A stretch of 64,000 nucleotides of DNA from Prochilodus magdalenae (taxonomy: Eukaryota; Chordata; Actinopteri; Characiformes; Prochilodontidae): the NCBI GenBank assembly GCA_024036415.1, contig JAMWET010007157.1:1975501-2039500 (forward strand). The letters are read 5' to 3'. Under the pieces are notes generated by a model, which had not been told where the DNA came from, did not search any database, and saw only the letters and a list, made by a program, of their open reading frames with translations. Positions 35,746 to 48,690 of the stretch are shown here, one piece after another. Made by a program: the position numbers and the translations under genes. The first letter of the stretch is position 1; every line of letters starts with the position of its first letter.

Positions 35746-36525
35746 TCAACACACAAGGTAAAACCAGAAAATAACTACGTAAAAACTATTAACTAACTGG
35801 AACTATAAATAGTCCAGTACACTATAGATAAATATATCTCAGGCAGCGCAGTAATAATAAATGTGCACAGGGCAGAGATGTCATCAGATAATGACAATAC
35901 TGAAAGATAAAGAACATGTGCATATATTGGTATTTAAGTAAAGTATCTAAAGTGTACATGTGTGCAGATGTACAGGATATACAGTAAAGTGCAATAGTGC
36001 AAATAAATAAAATTATGATTTAACATGAGATTCAGCCCTCGTGTGTCCTCTTTCCTCCATTAACTCAATTAACTAAATGTAACAGGAATACAACAGGAAT
36101 ATAAAATATTTTAAAAAAGGTTTAAAATCATCTTTAAAAATTGTTAAATGACATAAACAGGGTGGGGCTTCTAACAAATTTTCCAGGTTTTTTCTGGTGC
36201 ACAACTAAAACTAAACATTAACACTTCTGAGATGTGAACTAAAGGCTTATAAAAGGATTCATCTAAACTGTTAGCTTAGTAGCTTAGCACCAGGAGGCCC
36301 TATGTTGAACCATGTCTACATGGTAGAATCAGTGTTAAGGATGTCTAACAACATCTGAAGTTAGTGATTTGGTTTTGATTAAAGGCATTGTGAATGCTGA
36401 GAAGATCAAAACATGCTTGTCTGTAGAACAATGAACACCAGAACATCTTGCTTCGATATCATTGAATGTTTTTTGAATCAGTTTGACCATGAAAAGCAGA
36501 AAATGCATAAAAATGTTGGTAACTC
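35746..36525. other. Non-coding DNA, no gene seen
   Basis: Nothing recognised; AT-rich unique DNA. Confidence 0.5.
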
Positions 36526-36805
36526 TCTACTTTACAGATCGGTAATAAGTAGGCAATGATATGGCAATTTTACAGCAACAAATTGTATTTAATCTTTAAT
36601 TAAATGCCCATTTCTTAGTTGTTACCAGATAATAAATCAGAAATTGTGGCGAGTGTTAACAAAACCATTATGAAATAATGGTAACAAGTTGTACTTACCC
36701 AAAAATTACCTGCTTATTTTATAGTTTTATGTGTAATAAGTGAGCAGTTGTAGTGGTAACAAGGCAGTAATCTCATTGAAACACAATGGTAACAAGCTTT
36801 ACTTC
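36526..36805 (+). repeat. Dispersed repeat with GTAACAA words, copy 2
   Basis: Aligns with the reverse complement of 20,805-21,072 (see that entry). Internal words GGTAACAAGTTGTACTTACC and GGTAACAAGCTTTACTTCC repeat at about 105-bp spacing, suggesting that the family is itself built of tandem units. Confidence 0.75.
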
Positions 36806-37370
36806 CTAAATATCATATGCACATCTTCTAGTGATTAATAAATAAAAAAGACAGTCATTGAGGGTTATTTACAAAATAGCAACAGCAAACAGTTTTATTT
36901 ACCTAAAATTACCCACTTATTTTATATTTTCTAATGAACAATAAGAGAGAATAATAATTGAGCACATGTATGTAATATAGAATGTAATATAATATAGAAT
37001 TCTTTACTCCAAATCAATAAAGTAGTTTTGCTGTAATTACCTGGCGTCAGGGCTGTAAAATACTAATTCACTTGTTTCTGTTTTATTTTTTACCTGTTAT
37101 GTATTTAAATGGTCAGACACAGTGTGAGTTACAGGCAGCATTTACGGTGAAACTAAATGGTATTAGAACCGTAAAATCCAAACTTCCTTATTTCCATCTT
37201 GCCTCTTACTCACTACACCTCCATCAGCTCACAACATCAGTTATGGTCTTCTGCTTTACATGTAGGTCCAGCTATAAACATGTACTGTTACCCGGGAATA
37301 GATGAGGTAAATCTATTCTATTACATCACTGCCTTGTTTCCACTACAATCGCTTTTTTGAATGCTAAAAC
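36806..37370. repeat. Related, more diverged repeat sequence
   Basis: TTTATTTACCTAAAATTACCCACTTATTTTATA (36,890-36,925 region) repeats a unit of the preceding copy. CACTGCCTTGTTTCCACTAC (37,327) resembles the unit in the opposite orientation, as at 20,846. The segment may be the far end of one long element with inverted arms. No coding sequence. Confidence 0.5.
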
Positions 37371-38092
37371 TGTGTTAACTTTGGGGCTGAATACAAACAT
37401 TAAAAGAGTTACAATTTTGTAGTGTGAGATGTGTTCAAAATGAAAACTGCATAATTATATCTGCAGCAATAACGTGAAGAGGTGAGAGTGAAGCTGAGAG
37501 TGAAACTGACAACTGTGCAGACAGCATCAATATGAAATCACAGTCTATTTATGATAATATAAAACAAAATAAAATTCTACAGTTATGCACAAATTAAAAA
37601 TGGCACAAGTGTGAAACTTTAAAGTTCAAAGTAACTCCAGTAGCAAAGTCAATTTTAACTTAGGTAAGTTTATTGTTAAATACAATTACAAATTTGGAAG
37701 TGTTAAAAGTAAAAAAAAAAGCAAAAGTCAGTCATACTAAAAATGCTGCAATCTATTATATCTAAGCCACTTTCTCTATAAAAACCACAAACATCTGAAT
37801 GGTTTAGATCAGTATGAGGTAATAGATAAATTAAGGTTTTTGGACAGGGCTTTAACAAAGACTGAACTACAATGCCACACTTGCTTTAGGTGTGGCTTAA
37901 CTTTCGATGGTATGGGTCATGTTTAGGAGCAGGATAACGCGAAAGCTTCATTATTGAACATGTCAGTTTCATAAACCACAGACTAGGCCATGGAGGTAAT
38001 GGAGCACTGCATCACTGTTTAGCACAGTGGTTTGCAAGCCCTACTGAACTAACCCTCACCTGAAAACCAGGGGGGAAAAAGTGCCTCAGTTG
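37371..38092. other. Non-coding DNA, no gene seen
   Basis: Nothing recognised before the minisatellite. The last 60 bases hold CACTGTTTAGCACAGTGGTT, reminiscent of a fish repeat start, but the match does not continue. Confidence 0.5.
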
Positions 38093-39319
38093 CTGATAAT
38101 GGTGATTGTGGTGGTGATAATGATGATTGTGGTGGTGATAGTGGTGGTGATAGTGGTGATAGTGGTGGTGATAATGATGATTGTGGTGGTGATAGTGGTG
38201 ATTGTGGTGGTGATAATGATGATTGTGGTGGTGATAGTGGTGATTGTGGTGGTGATAATGATGATTGTGGTGGTGATAGTGGTGACTGTGGTGGTGATAA
38301 TGATGATTGTGGTGGTGATTGTGGTGGTGATAGTGGTGGTGATAGTGGTGATAGTGGTGCTTGTGGTGGTGAAAGTGATGATTGTGGTGGTGATCATGAT
38401 GATTGTGGTGGTGATGATGATTGTGGTGGTGATAGTGGTGATAGTGGTGGTGATAGTGGTGATTGTGGTGGTGATAGTGGTGATAGTGGTGGTGATAGTG
38501 GTGATTGTGGTGGTGATAGTGGTGATTGTGGTGGTGATAGTGGTGATTGTGGTGGTGAAAGTGGTGATTGTGGTGGTGATAATGATGATTGTGGTGGTGA
38601 TGATGATTGTGGTGGTGATAATGATGATTGTGGTGGTGATTGTGGTGATTGTGGTGGTGATTGTGGTGGTGATAGTGGTGATTGTGGTGGTGAAAGTGGT
38701 GATTGTGGTGGTGATAATGATGATTGTGGTGGTGATAGTGGTGATTGTGGTGGTGATAATGATGATTGTGGTGGTGATAGTGGTGATTGTGGTGGTGATA
38801 GTGGTGGTGATAGTGGTGCTTGTGGTGGTGAAAGTGATGATTGTGGTGGTGATGATGATTGTGGTGGTGATAGTGGTGATAGTGGTGGTGATAGTGGTGA
38901 TTGTGGTGGTGATAGTGGTGATTGTGGTGGTGATAATGATGATTGTGGTGGTGATAGTGGTGGTGATAGTGGTGATTGTGGTGGTGATAATGATGATTGT
39001 GGTGGTGATAGTGGTGATTGTGGTGGTGATAATGATGATTGTGGTGGTGATGTTGATTGTGGTGGTGATAATGATGATTGTGGTGGTGATAGTGGTGATA
39101 GTGGTGGTGATAGTGGTGATTGTGGTGGTGATAGTGGTGATTGTGGTGGTGAAAGTGGTGATTGTGGTGGTGATGATGATTGTGGTGGTGATTGTGGTGG
39201 TGATAGTGGTGATTGTGGTGGTGAAAGTGGTGATTGTGGTGGTGATGATGATTGTGGTGGTGATAGTGGTGATTGTGGTGGTGATAGTGGTGATTGTGGT
39301 GGTGAGATTGGTGGTGGTT
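38093..39319 (+). repeat. 1.2-kb GTG/GAT minisatellite
   Basis: The array is built from 3-bp steps arranged in units of about 21 bp such as GATAGTGGTGATTGTGGTG and GATAATGATGATTGTGGTG, mixed with 15- and 12-bp variants. The plus strand has only four cytosines (about 38,286, 38,360, 38,395 and 38,819). Because every unit length is a multiple of three and no stop triplet occurs in the used frames, both strands show frames of over 400 codons (Val/Ile-rich plus, Thr/Ile-rich minus). Their composition and perfect dependence on the repeat argue strongly that neither is a gene. Confidence 0.97.
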
Positions 39320-42059
39320 ATCAAATAAATAGTGCTAAATAATAAGCATTAACAAGTTTATGCTTATAATGGTTAATAAGTGTGTGTGTTTGTGTGATAT
39401 CTACAATGACTCATAGGAGCTATTATTACATTGACTGAGACAATTTTGAGACTTCACATATAGTGAGCGCATTACAGAGCAGTTACAAGAGCAGTTGTGA
39501 GCGGGTTTTTCTGCACACGCATATGCTATTCATGAGCACTTGTTAGATTTTGCCAGTTAGCACACATAAGCCACAGTTTTTGTAAATAGCTGAAAAATGA
39601 TTTGCATTTCTTTAAACATAGCAAATAATGTAACATAAATAAATATTAGTGCACCTTTACTTTCATCTATTTGCAACAATGTACCCATCACATTGGCTGT
39701 CCAAAGGTGGAGAATGATAGCAGAAGACAGGTTTATTTTTGGGGCTTACTCTCCAATCTTACTATTGCTCCCTCATGGCCAGTAATGTGATAGTGCCCCA
39801 AGCATACAACTGCATTAGAGTAGAGATAAGTAGTGATAGATTTGCCTATTAGTTGAAGGTCAAAATGTCTTTACTCTATTTTGTTTTATTTCAGTCCTTA
39901 GAAGACAATTGGAAGCCAACTGAAGGTAGAGTGACATACCATTTATTTCTAAGGACCCATAAATGAAGTGTTCAGAAAGCTTTACTTCAAATGAGATATA
40001 AAAAAAAAAAATTTGAAAACCAGAAACATTTTTTTTAGAATCTTTAATTTTTCCATTTTTGCTCCTTCATGTTTCTGAGGTAAGGTAAGCACTGATAAAA
40101 TGAGTGGAGTAGCATGGAGAAAAATGAAAATACTGGCCATGTCAATAACTCAGCAAATCAGATGACACTTTAATAGTGAAGGCAGGGTATATGGCAAAAT
40201 TCGAAAATTGAGTTGACAACACCAGCCATAAAGGAATCATTTTCAGTGGAAATTGGTCTTTAAGTGGCTTGCCATCCAGTTGTTGAGCAATACAACTGAG
40301 AGTCCCCTGCACACTGCAGTGTAGGAAGGCTTAAGGGGAAAATGGTAAGAGACAAATAATAAGGAGTATGAGCAATGAGAAGTTTTTTGTGTTTCCAGGG
40401 AAGGGTAGCAAAATGTCAAAGACCAGTTTCTTATACATATATATTCTTATACATAACCCTAACCCTAGCCTGTTAAAGATGTATATAAAAGTGCAGGGTG
40501 AAAACAATGGCGCTTTATTTTTGTGTATTTATCCCAGATTTAGAGCAGGCTCTGTCACCATGCACTTCCCAGTCACCCTACATGCGCAGCGATTAGAGGG
40601 CGAGCCAAGGATAATGCTAGGCTTTTAAGAAGGATGAATACCTTGGATTTAAATGAAAACAGCTGTGGTGGAATAGCATTAAGACTGGCTTCATGCTGTC
40701 AAGATTTTACTTTTTTCCTGCAGCTATTTTCCCCCTTTCCTCTCCCTGGGTAGTGAGAAGTTTGATTTGAAAATCGTTTTGGGAATCATCTGCAAATCTC
40801 CCTAGAGCGGATTAAAGCCGGAGGGCTGGAAGAACTTAGCCAGGCACATTTCTAGCCCCAGCTAAATTGCTTAGATATGAGAGCGTCAGAGGCATAAATA
40901 TTATTTTAAACCCTTTAAACACACTTTTTTTTTTGTCCCTCTGACTTCTTTCTCTTTTTCTTCACTTTTCTTCACACAAGCCTCACGTGTTTGAAATTAC
41001 ACCATTTATAGTAATGCTTATAATTGATCTTTAGAGAAATAACGCAAACATATTTGTTGATGATAGGTTCCACCCTGGGTTTGTCAGTTTTTGGAGCTGT
41101 GGGGGAGTATGTCTCATTGTCCCACATGCAGCCAAGATACCATCGGCTAGAATTTCACAAATATCAAAAGCTGTGATTAGGAAAAGGGATGTTGCCTATT
41201 TTTTCCCCTAGCTGTCGAGCAAGCCTGTGTTTGAGAGCAGGCCTGTCTGGTGCAGAGCTGAGCTGGATGGAAAGAGCTCCCTTGGGACTTGGAGGTCAAC
41301 TTGGAGGGCATGCGTGAAGTTAATAGAAGGCTTCATGCATGTGAAATGCTTTGCACTGTCATTCTCAATAAATGCACAATGACTGCAAATGTTTTGGTAC
41401 CATATGCACAGCTCTGCCTTCATCAAGCATGGGTTATTGTTGCAAGAGGATATTATGAATAGATCTTGCATGAAAAAGAAAAATGATCAAGTAAAATTAG
41501 AAAGCTGAATGTAAAAACTATTAAAGAGTTCAGTGTTCATATACTGTAGTCTAAATACCCTCTATCTAATAATACTCGTTTCCGCGAGTGATTGATTCTT
41601 GTTTGATGGACGAGTGGACAAGTTTGTATCACACATGATTTTGTTTCTTTTTGCTTGGTCTGGTATATCTTGGCAAATTTATTTTGGTACGATCTTTTGA
41701 AGATGCTAGATTTATATTTAAAGTTTGTGAGTCTGGTGCTAAGAGATAGCATTAATGAGTCAGGGGAAGTCTAAGAAACACCCTGTAAAGCCATTCATTA
41801 TATCACCTACTTATGAGATGTCTGATCAGATTTCAGATCAATAGTTTTGGGAAAAATGTTACATATCAGACAAACAGTCTCATAAAGAAGGTCTTCCTTG
41901 ATATTTAGGTCTCAAATGCAAAATCAACATTGTATTGATGAGCATATATTGATATAAATAATAGATAATTTACCTGCATCTTAATTAATGCTACATAAAA
42001 AATACAATTCATCTTAACTTTATCTTTACAATTTTCTGTATGTCTATGTGGCATTTGGT
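39320..42059. other. Non-coding DNA, no gene seen
   Basis: No gene or transposon seen. A two-unit telomere-like word (TAACCCTAACCCTAG, 40,453-40,467) is present. The stretch 40,740-40,930 (…GCCCCAGCTAAATTGCTTAG…) is repeat-free and might be conserved. Frames at 40,368-40,628 and 41,208-41,471 lack motifs. Confidence 0.5.
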
Positions 42060-42480
42060 GTTCTCTCTGCCGTATCCTTTTGTTTTGTTTGTCTCAGATG
42101 ATTCCTGTTTTGGAAATCCACTGTCCAGCTTTCCAGGCTTTTGACAGTCTTCTGATTTTACCTCATGGCTCCCTGATTCCTCCCCAATGCAAACGATGCC
42201 GGCTCTTTTTGCTGCTAAGCTTGGGTAGATGTTAGCGTAGTGTCAGATTTGTAGGCCTCCCTGCTCTGATTCGGCTTCTTCCTTTGCGCTCACAGCAGAC
42301 CCCCACCGGAGAGCTGTATCACACGGAGATGCGACAGGGAGAATCAGAGACGGCCATCTGATCTAACTGACAGGTCCCTGGCAGATGTTTGCAGCTTTGT
42401 TGACATTTTCCAGCAAGTCCGTTGAGCCTCTTCCCAGCATCCTCCTGTACACCTAAAGCTCAGGCTTACAGAGTCACAGA
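42060..42480. promoter_or_regulatory. Candidate conserved non-coding island E
   Basis: Repeat-free, GC-balanced segment with GCAAACGATGCCGGCTC, GGCCATCTGATCTAACTGAC and GACAGGTCCCTGGCAG. It includes a CATCTG E-box and TGACAGGT, a TALE-homeodomain-like word. No coding frame worth noting. Regulatory role is an inference. Confidence 0.3.
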
Positions 42481-44464
42481 GGAATGCACTGAATTTTCAT
42501 GGCTTTTTTCTTTTTCTTTCTTGTGTCAAATCTTAGATAGATAGTAGATTGATCAATTCTACCATCTGTGGATTCTGTCTCCTTGCTAACGAGCATAATC
42601 TTTTGGTTGCTTGTACTATATAGTCTCACTAAAACAATATCAGTGACAAGCACTTGAAATTACTTAATTGAATCAGACAGTTGATTTCATGCATTGAGCT
42701 TAAACTTAGGTTGGAAATTGCTCCAGGCTTCTTTAATACAGAATTTCCTTTTCGGTTCTTGCCACAGAGATTGCAAATCAGTTCTGGACAGGTATCTTCC
42801 ACCACCTTAATCCCATTGCCCTATCCCTGTGTCACTTAAGCGCTATCTCCAAATTGATCCAAACCCCTCTGATTTTACAGCACACGTCCAGATGTCAGTA
42901 AGGCAGTGGGATCTGTGGAAGAGCTGTCAGAGCGAGTTTAGGACCCTACCCTGACTCTGGACATGGCCCCTACAGGTCCCCGATCAGACCTGACAAAGAG
43001 GAGAGCTGAGCTGCCTGCTCCACTCAGTCTGCCTACAGTGTTTAGCATGTCTACCGGTGACTGGGTGAAGATGGACAGCCTGTCTTCTCACCTCATCATA
43101 TTACATAATTTCGAAGAGGGGCAAAGGTCAAGTTGAGATTCATTTGGAAAGCATATCAGCACACTTTGCCTATGTCTGGGGGTTATTCCGGGGTTCACTG
43201 ATTAGGATTCTTAATAGAGATGGTACTAATGAATATTTCTTGTTACACACTTTTTTTTTCAAATTACCTTTAATCTTATTTTATTCTTTTTATTTGTTCT
43301 AGTCAGTTTGTTTATATCCCCTGTCATGTTGTGGTGATACATAGTCACACCAATGAGTCAACCCATTAAGGAGGACATTTACTGACCCAAAGCAATGAAA
43401 GCATATATGAGAGAAAGAGTAGGGGGAAAAGAAAAGGCAATAAAGAAAAACTATAATGAATGAAAAAAAGATTTTCCATAGATAAATATTCACTTATTAA
43501 ACTTTTCCATGAGTGATGCTGGTTAATATGAGAAGTACTCCTCAGTAAGCAAAATAATTGACATGTCTTCAAACAGACATAGTGATGAGTAAAATGGAAC
43601 GGATTGGTGCAATGGTGGACTTAACTGATTAATAACTATTTGCCATGTGTTTAATAGTTGTACAAAAACATATGGCCTGTACATCTGAGGTGTTTAAATA
43701 TGAGCATCTGCAAAACAATTATTTATGAGACTTTGCCGCACAAAGTTACCGTATTTTAGAAATAAAATAATTGCCCCCTGTTTGGCTTGTTCAGCTATGA
43801 ATGAGTTTTATTTAGTGGCGGGCACATATTTGTCTGGTGACATTTATATTTCCAGGTTGTATATCTGGTCCCTTCCCAGTGTACTTGAGAGATCTTCTTT
43901 TTATTTCCTTGACTGAACAGATACAAAAGACTATTACAAAACATCTCTTAATTGTACTCATCGTATTATCTTGCCATGTGGAAATCATATACATTGCTAT
44001 ATCTTGCAAGGTTTATGAAAAAAGAAGTCAAAAAGTAAAATAATAAAGCACACAGACCGGAGTTGCATTCTACAGGGTAAGTGGCAAACTGAGTAATGTT
44101 GCAGACAGAAATATCTTCAATCCTAGGTGAAAATGTGTAAGCAAATATGTGTTGGCATCCTTCCTTGTATGAAACAAGTATTTGCTTATACGTAGGTTGA
44201 CCTGACCTAGATCTCTTGTGACCCATCTCAATCCCAGCTTTTTTTTTTTCATCCTCGTCTCTGCTACTCTTTCTTCATTTTTGTCCGTTGTTCCTTTTTT
44301 TCCTCTCAATTACAGCTGTGTCGAATGAATTGTGATTAGTTGGGGTTGCGGCCCTAGTCTGATGTGTACTGAGGAAAATTGGTTGGTTGATAAAAACCCT
44401 GCTATCAAAGAGGTCTACTTTCTCATTTACATTTAGATGAGTATTGATTATTTATTTATACGTA
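42481..44464. other. Non-coding DNA, no gene seen
   Basis: No gene. Sub-segments 42,770-43,100 look moderately complex and repeat-free. Short frames overlap on both strands. Confidence 0.5.
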
Positions 44465-44830
44465 GTGGGTCGTGGTATTCTTTTCCAATTTTAATCTCTT
44501 CGCTTACAAGGGTGTATGGGCCGAAATGCATGTGAGCATTAGCAATCGTGGAAACACCCAAGATATCCAAACAGCCAGAACATTGGCCACGACAAAAAAA
44601 TTCGCTCTGGCCCTAATAAGCCCTTCCTTTTCACAAAATTCATCTCATCCCGTAGTCGTACTTTGTGCTTGTCACCTGAAAAGGATAGGGGGAAAGAGCG
44701 AAAGAGAGATAGAGATCTTGACACAGCTCTACGATAACAGCATTTTTCAGCACAGATAAAACTTAAGAGGGCTTATTTGCTCTCCTTTTCTCTCGCCCCG
44801 CTTTCCTTTCCTCAGTTCACTAATGTTGAG
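44465..44830. promoter_or_regulatory. Candidate conserved non-coding island F
   Basis: Repeat-free segment with GGGCCGAAATGCATGTGAGC (an ATGCAT core), CATTAGCAATCGTGGAAAC and GGCCCTAATAAGCCC. A 95-codon frame spans part of it, but the opposite strand is open too and no domain is visible. Inference only. Confidence 0.3.
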
Positions 44831-46111
44831 AGAAAAAACTTTAAGATAGTATAACTAACTCAGATTTAAATGGTGAGAGACTCTTGGTTATCCTGACATG
44901 GCTGGAGTGATTGAGGGTCCATGAAGATGACCACAATACCACTTGTTTCCACACCAATGTTTGTAGTTAAACTAAGCTCATATTTTTTTTTCATTTAAAT
45001 TACTTATAATTATTACTTACTTGTAATTTGCTTGAAGTAGCTATTTTAATTAGCTCACTAGCTACACTTGAGATGAGCATAATTGTCATTATTATGTCAT
45101 ATTTTCCAGATTGTACTTTATCACAAGCTGTCCAACATTTAAATTAAATATATCAAATAAATAACTTACAAAAAGTTATTTATTCTTACAATAATTCTTA
45201 CAAAAGAAAGAATGTGAAAAAATGTAAAATATTAGAAGGAGCCATAAACTAACTTAATTTAAGCACAGCGGTTGTTTGGTTTGTTTGTTAGTTTATTTTG
45301 TATATATTTATTTACAGTTTGATCATTTAGAATATAATTCAATATTATTTATTGTTGTTAAACTCTAAGTGTACTATACATTCTGGGAGAAAAAAATCAT
45401 CTAAGGCTAACAGACACAAGACATAGATAAAGATATATAAATGACTATGATTGTAGTTGAGAAGCACTTACCTTTACACCTACTAAACACATCTTAATTC
45501 CGATCCCTCTGTCATAACATATCTTAACCTATGTGCCTAAACATAGGCTGTGTCTCATTAATTTATAATTTGTATAATTCTCATCCATATAATACTAACA
45601 TCAGTGAGGTAACTGGATGTGTGCACAGCCACACACACACCCCATGTTTGAAAAACCCTACTTACGTGTGGGGTGAAATTAGTGGGATTTGTAAACTAAA
45701 TGTTTGAGAGGACATAAATGAGGTATTTCACATTTGCATACAGATTCTTGCAAAACGTTACACTGCACCAAAATAAAAATGTACTTATTGTACCTAGACT
45801 CTTTGCTACACACACAACACAGGTGTGGGTGTGTGTCCATGTGTGTGTGAGCATGGTAGTGAGCAGGGGGCTCTCTGTAGCAGTAGAGGACCCCTGGCAG
45901 ACCCTGCCTCTTCCTGTCAGTTCTATGACAACGAGTGAGGCGTCTCCTGAGGTGGCCTCTGTCAGCTCCGCTCCACTTCAAAACACAGACAGGTAGTGCT
46001 GCTGCTGCCTGCACACCTACACCACACAGCCCTCTCAGCACATGCTCCTCACACCCTATGGGCAAGGGTAAGAACAGGATGTCCCTGTGCAACCTCAGGG
46101 ATCATGCATTA
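44831..46111. other. Non-coding DNA, no gene seen
   Basis: AT-rich to about 45,600. A more GC-rich patch at 45,820-46,080 holds overlapping frames on both strands and a GT run. An exon ending ACACAGACAG|GTAGTG at about 45,990 is conceivable, but no partner exon or protein family supports it. Confidence 0.45.
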
Positions 46112-46113
46112 GT

Positions 46114-46178
<65 letters not shown>

Positions 46179-46191
46179 TATATATATATAA
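46112..46191 (+). repeat. (TA)n microsatellite
   Basis: About 38 TA units with one AAT interruption near 46,174. It produces Tyr-Ile runs in the overlapping frame. Confidence 0.96.
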
Positions 46192-48242
46192 GAGATCACC
46201 AATACTGCTTTACAACAAAAGTCACCAGAGATTAGTTTTTTGCAATGTTGTTAGAGAGAGTCTAGAGAGGGATTTTGATTATAAAATACTGGTTTCAGTA
46301 GCTTGGTAGCAGTATTTTGAATCAACCATTTGTTTATTCCATCAGTTTTAACAAAAATCTATGTATCTAGCAATTTTCTTATTTCTTTGTTTGTTTCTTT
46401 GTTTCCTTCTTTCTTTCTTTCTTTTGCAGCGTCAGTGGCAGAATACCCGTATAAACAGATTTAAACAAGACAAATTCATGACTAGACATAGGGTTGTCCA
46501 ATACCCCATCAAGACTAAAACAAACATCTGTTTGATTTACCAGCCCTTAATGTCAGTAAGTGGCTGTAAACATGCATTTGCTGAAGCACTGGGGGTGATT
46601 AGCTCTGCAGGGCTAAAACAGGCAGTCACTGCCAGAAGGTGACTTCCATTGCTGCTCAAGATCGCACTCCCATTTTTCTTTGTTAGCCAGTCAGTCATTA
46701 GCCTAGTTACACATCTGGATCCCCACAGCAATTTAAGAATGTGGACTGCTCTAAAAAAAAACTAATTAGCCAAACTGGAGAGGAACATCTTGTTTTCCTA
46801 GCTCCCCTAATGGACTGGACCAAGGTCTTTTGAAATGCAAACTTATCAGAGTTGGTGTGGTTAGAGGAGCTCTGAGTCCCCTCTTAGCTCTGACCAAATG
46901 GGCAAGCATAGTGTCATATTAGGTTTTTTATATCACCTATGGCGCAATATGGCAATGTTACTAAAAAAGTGTTCAGTGTTTGGACTTCACTGAAAAAAGG
47001 TCAGTGAAATGGAAGCTGACCTATTCCAAAAGTCCTCTCACTGATGTTTTGAACAAGCAAACATGTTCACTGCTAGAGCATTCAATTCAGTAATGTAATT
47101 CCACATTTGAAGCAAGATTAAAAAATTCTGTAGACATTGCCCCTGGGGTCAGGGCCTTTTCTGCACTAGCACCAAAGAGAGCAAATGCTCCTGTGACATT
47201 TTGGGAACCATTTCCAAAAGGGTACGTATTGCCGAAAGTCTTTTCTCTTCATTGCATGACAACTTTATTACATATTTCAAACATTTATTTCAAATATGCC
47301 CATTGGGGGCTCTAACCATTGTACACGTATTATAAACATTTAGGTAACGCTGTGTTGTGTGTTGTAGTTTTACAGCAATTCTTTCAGTAAAGACCGAAAC
47401 TTAATTCCTGTCTCAGTTTATTATTGAGGAAGACTGCTTTTTATCTAGCAAGCTGGTTAGCTCTCTCTAATGATTAGACAATATAGTACTGGCGGCATTT
47501 AGAAGGCTAATTTAAACAGGCACAATACAAAAAGCTTGTGTGACTGGGAAAGGATTAGTTCATAAAACACATTAAGAAGTACCACAAATTACATTTCCTG
47601 GATAATCAAAAACAGATTTTAAAATAAATAAGTATTATGCCTGCTTCTGCATCTATAAACCCATTCCTTATATATATCAGGCATCTTATGCTAAATATTA
47701 TATTAAAGCTTTGTTATTGGCTAATATGATTGATTGATTTAATCCTCTTTTCCTTCTTCTTAAGTTGCCCCTCTGGCCTGCAAACACACAAAAACCCAAA
47801 CAACAAGAAACAGCATGACAGGATGACTGATTTCTTTTTAACAGGCTCCATTTCATTTCAATTCTTGCTCTCTTCTTAGACTTGATATGATTGCATTGAG
47901 GTGCTTCCTGGCCGTAGAGGTCACCCGTCCAAAAAAGATGGAAAGAACTGGAGAGAAATTCCCTTTTACTGTTGGGTTGAGTAGAGAGGTCTGTGAATGT
48001 AATTGGACTCCAGTTAGAGCTTTCTAAATCCAGCTCTCTGGCATGACCTTGACATGAAGGAGTACTGGATGAATAGCGAGGCAGAGACATTCATAAACAA
48101 CTGAATATGGTCCTTTGTACTGATTTTGTCTGATCTGTGGAGGGGAGACAGAAAGGGCTGGATTGTTTGCTGGACGAAAGAGGCTGTTCACCATGCCCTT
48201 GGTCATGATGAGTGTGAGGTTTGACCTGAAAAGGTGCCAGTC
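46192..48242. other. Non-coding DNA with a TTTC-rich run
   Basis: A TTTC/TTTG simple run lies at 46,378-46,426. At 47,727-47,745 the sequence TGATTGATTGATTTAATCC stacks PBX/HOX-type and bicoid-type words. The segment 47,740-48,060 is repeat-free and may be conserved; its minus-strand frame of 130 codons has no domain I recognise. Confidence 0.45.
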
Positions 48243-48290
48243 CACACACACACACACACATGCACACACATACACACACACACACACAAA
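48243..48290 (+). repeat. (CA)n microsatellite, interrupted
   Basis: CA units with TG and TA interruptions. The Cys-Val frames on the minus strand come from it. Confidence 0.95.
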
Positions 48291-48469
48291 CATCCAGTTC
48301 TCATGCAGTTTTCAGAATGTTCTTTATGTCCCAAAAAAATAATTATGTTAAAGACTCTTCTCATCTTATCTTATACATACTCATTTTACTAATTTATGTT
48401 AACACATAATTAATAAGTAAATATAATTGTTATTGTGTCATTTCTACTTAGTAAGCAACTTTTTAGAGG

Positions 48470-48690
48470 TAACTGATGTCAACAAAGCCTACTGGAAGCC
48501 CCATGGTGCTTTTGTTGTTGGCATTGTGGTGTGGATAGCAGGGAGTAAACACATTTTCTCTCACAGTCCTGACAAGGTAGGACCCCACCCTGCTCTTGAC
48601 CCCACATTAAAACCTCATTATGCCTAATGCAATCTGAGTCTGGCCAGCGCACCAAATAAAAAATCAATTAACGTGATTAGTGGTTCCAAC
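48470..48690. promoter_or_regulatory. Candidate conserved non-coding island G
   Basis: Repeat-free stretch with CTACTGGAAGCCCCATGGTG, CATTATGCCTAATGCAATC and AATCAATTAACGTGATTAG, the last containing TTAATTG-like homeodomain words on the minus strand. Inference only. Confidence 0.28.

Noticed and set aside
38081..39328. 415-codon plus frame and 412-codon minus frame
   Set aside because: Both follow wholly from the 3-bp-based minisatellite; only Val/Ile or Thr/Ile residues with no domain, and both strands are open at once.
40453..40467. Telomere-like TAACCCTAACCC word
   Set aside because: Only two units; too short to indicate a fusion point or interstitial telomere.
45679..46309. Possible exon ending at ACACAGACAG|GTAGTG
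   Set aside because: Overlapping frames exist on both strands, no protein family is recognisable, and no partner exon or clear acceptor was found.
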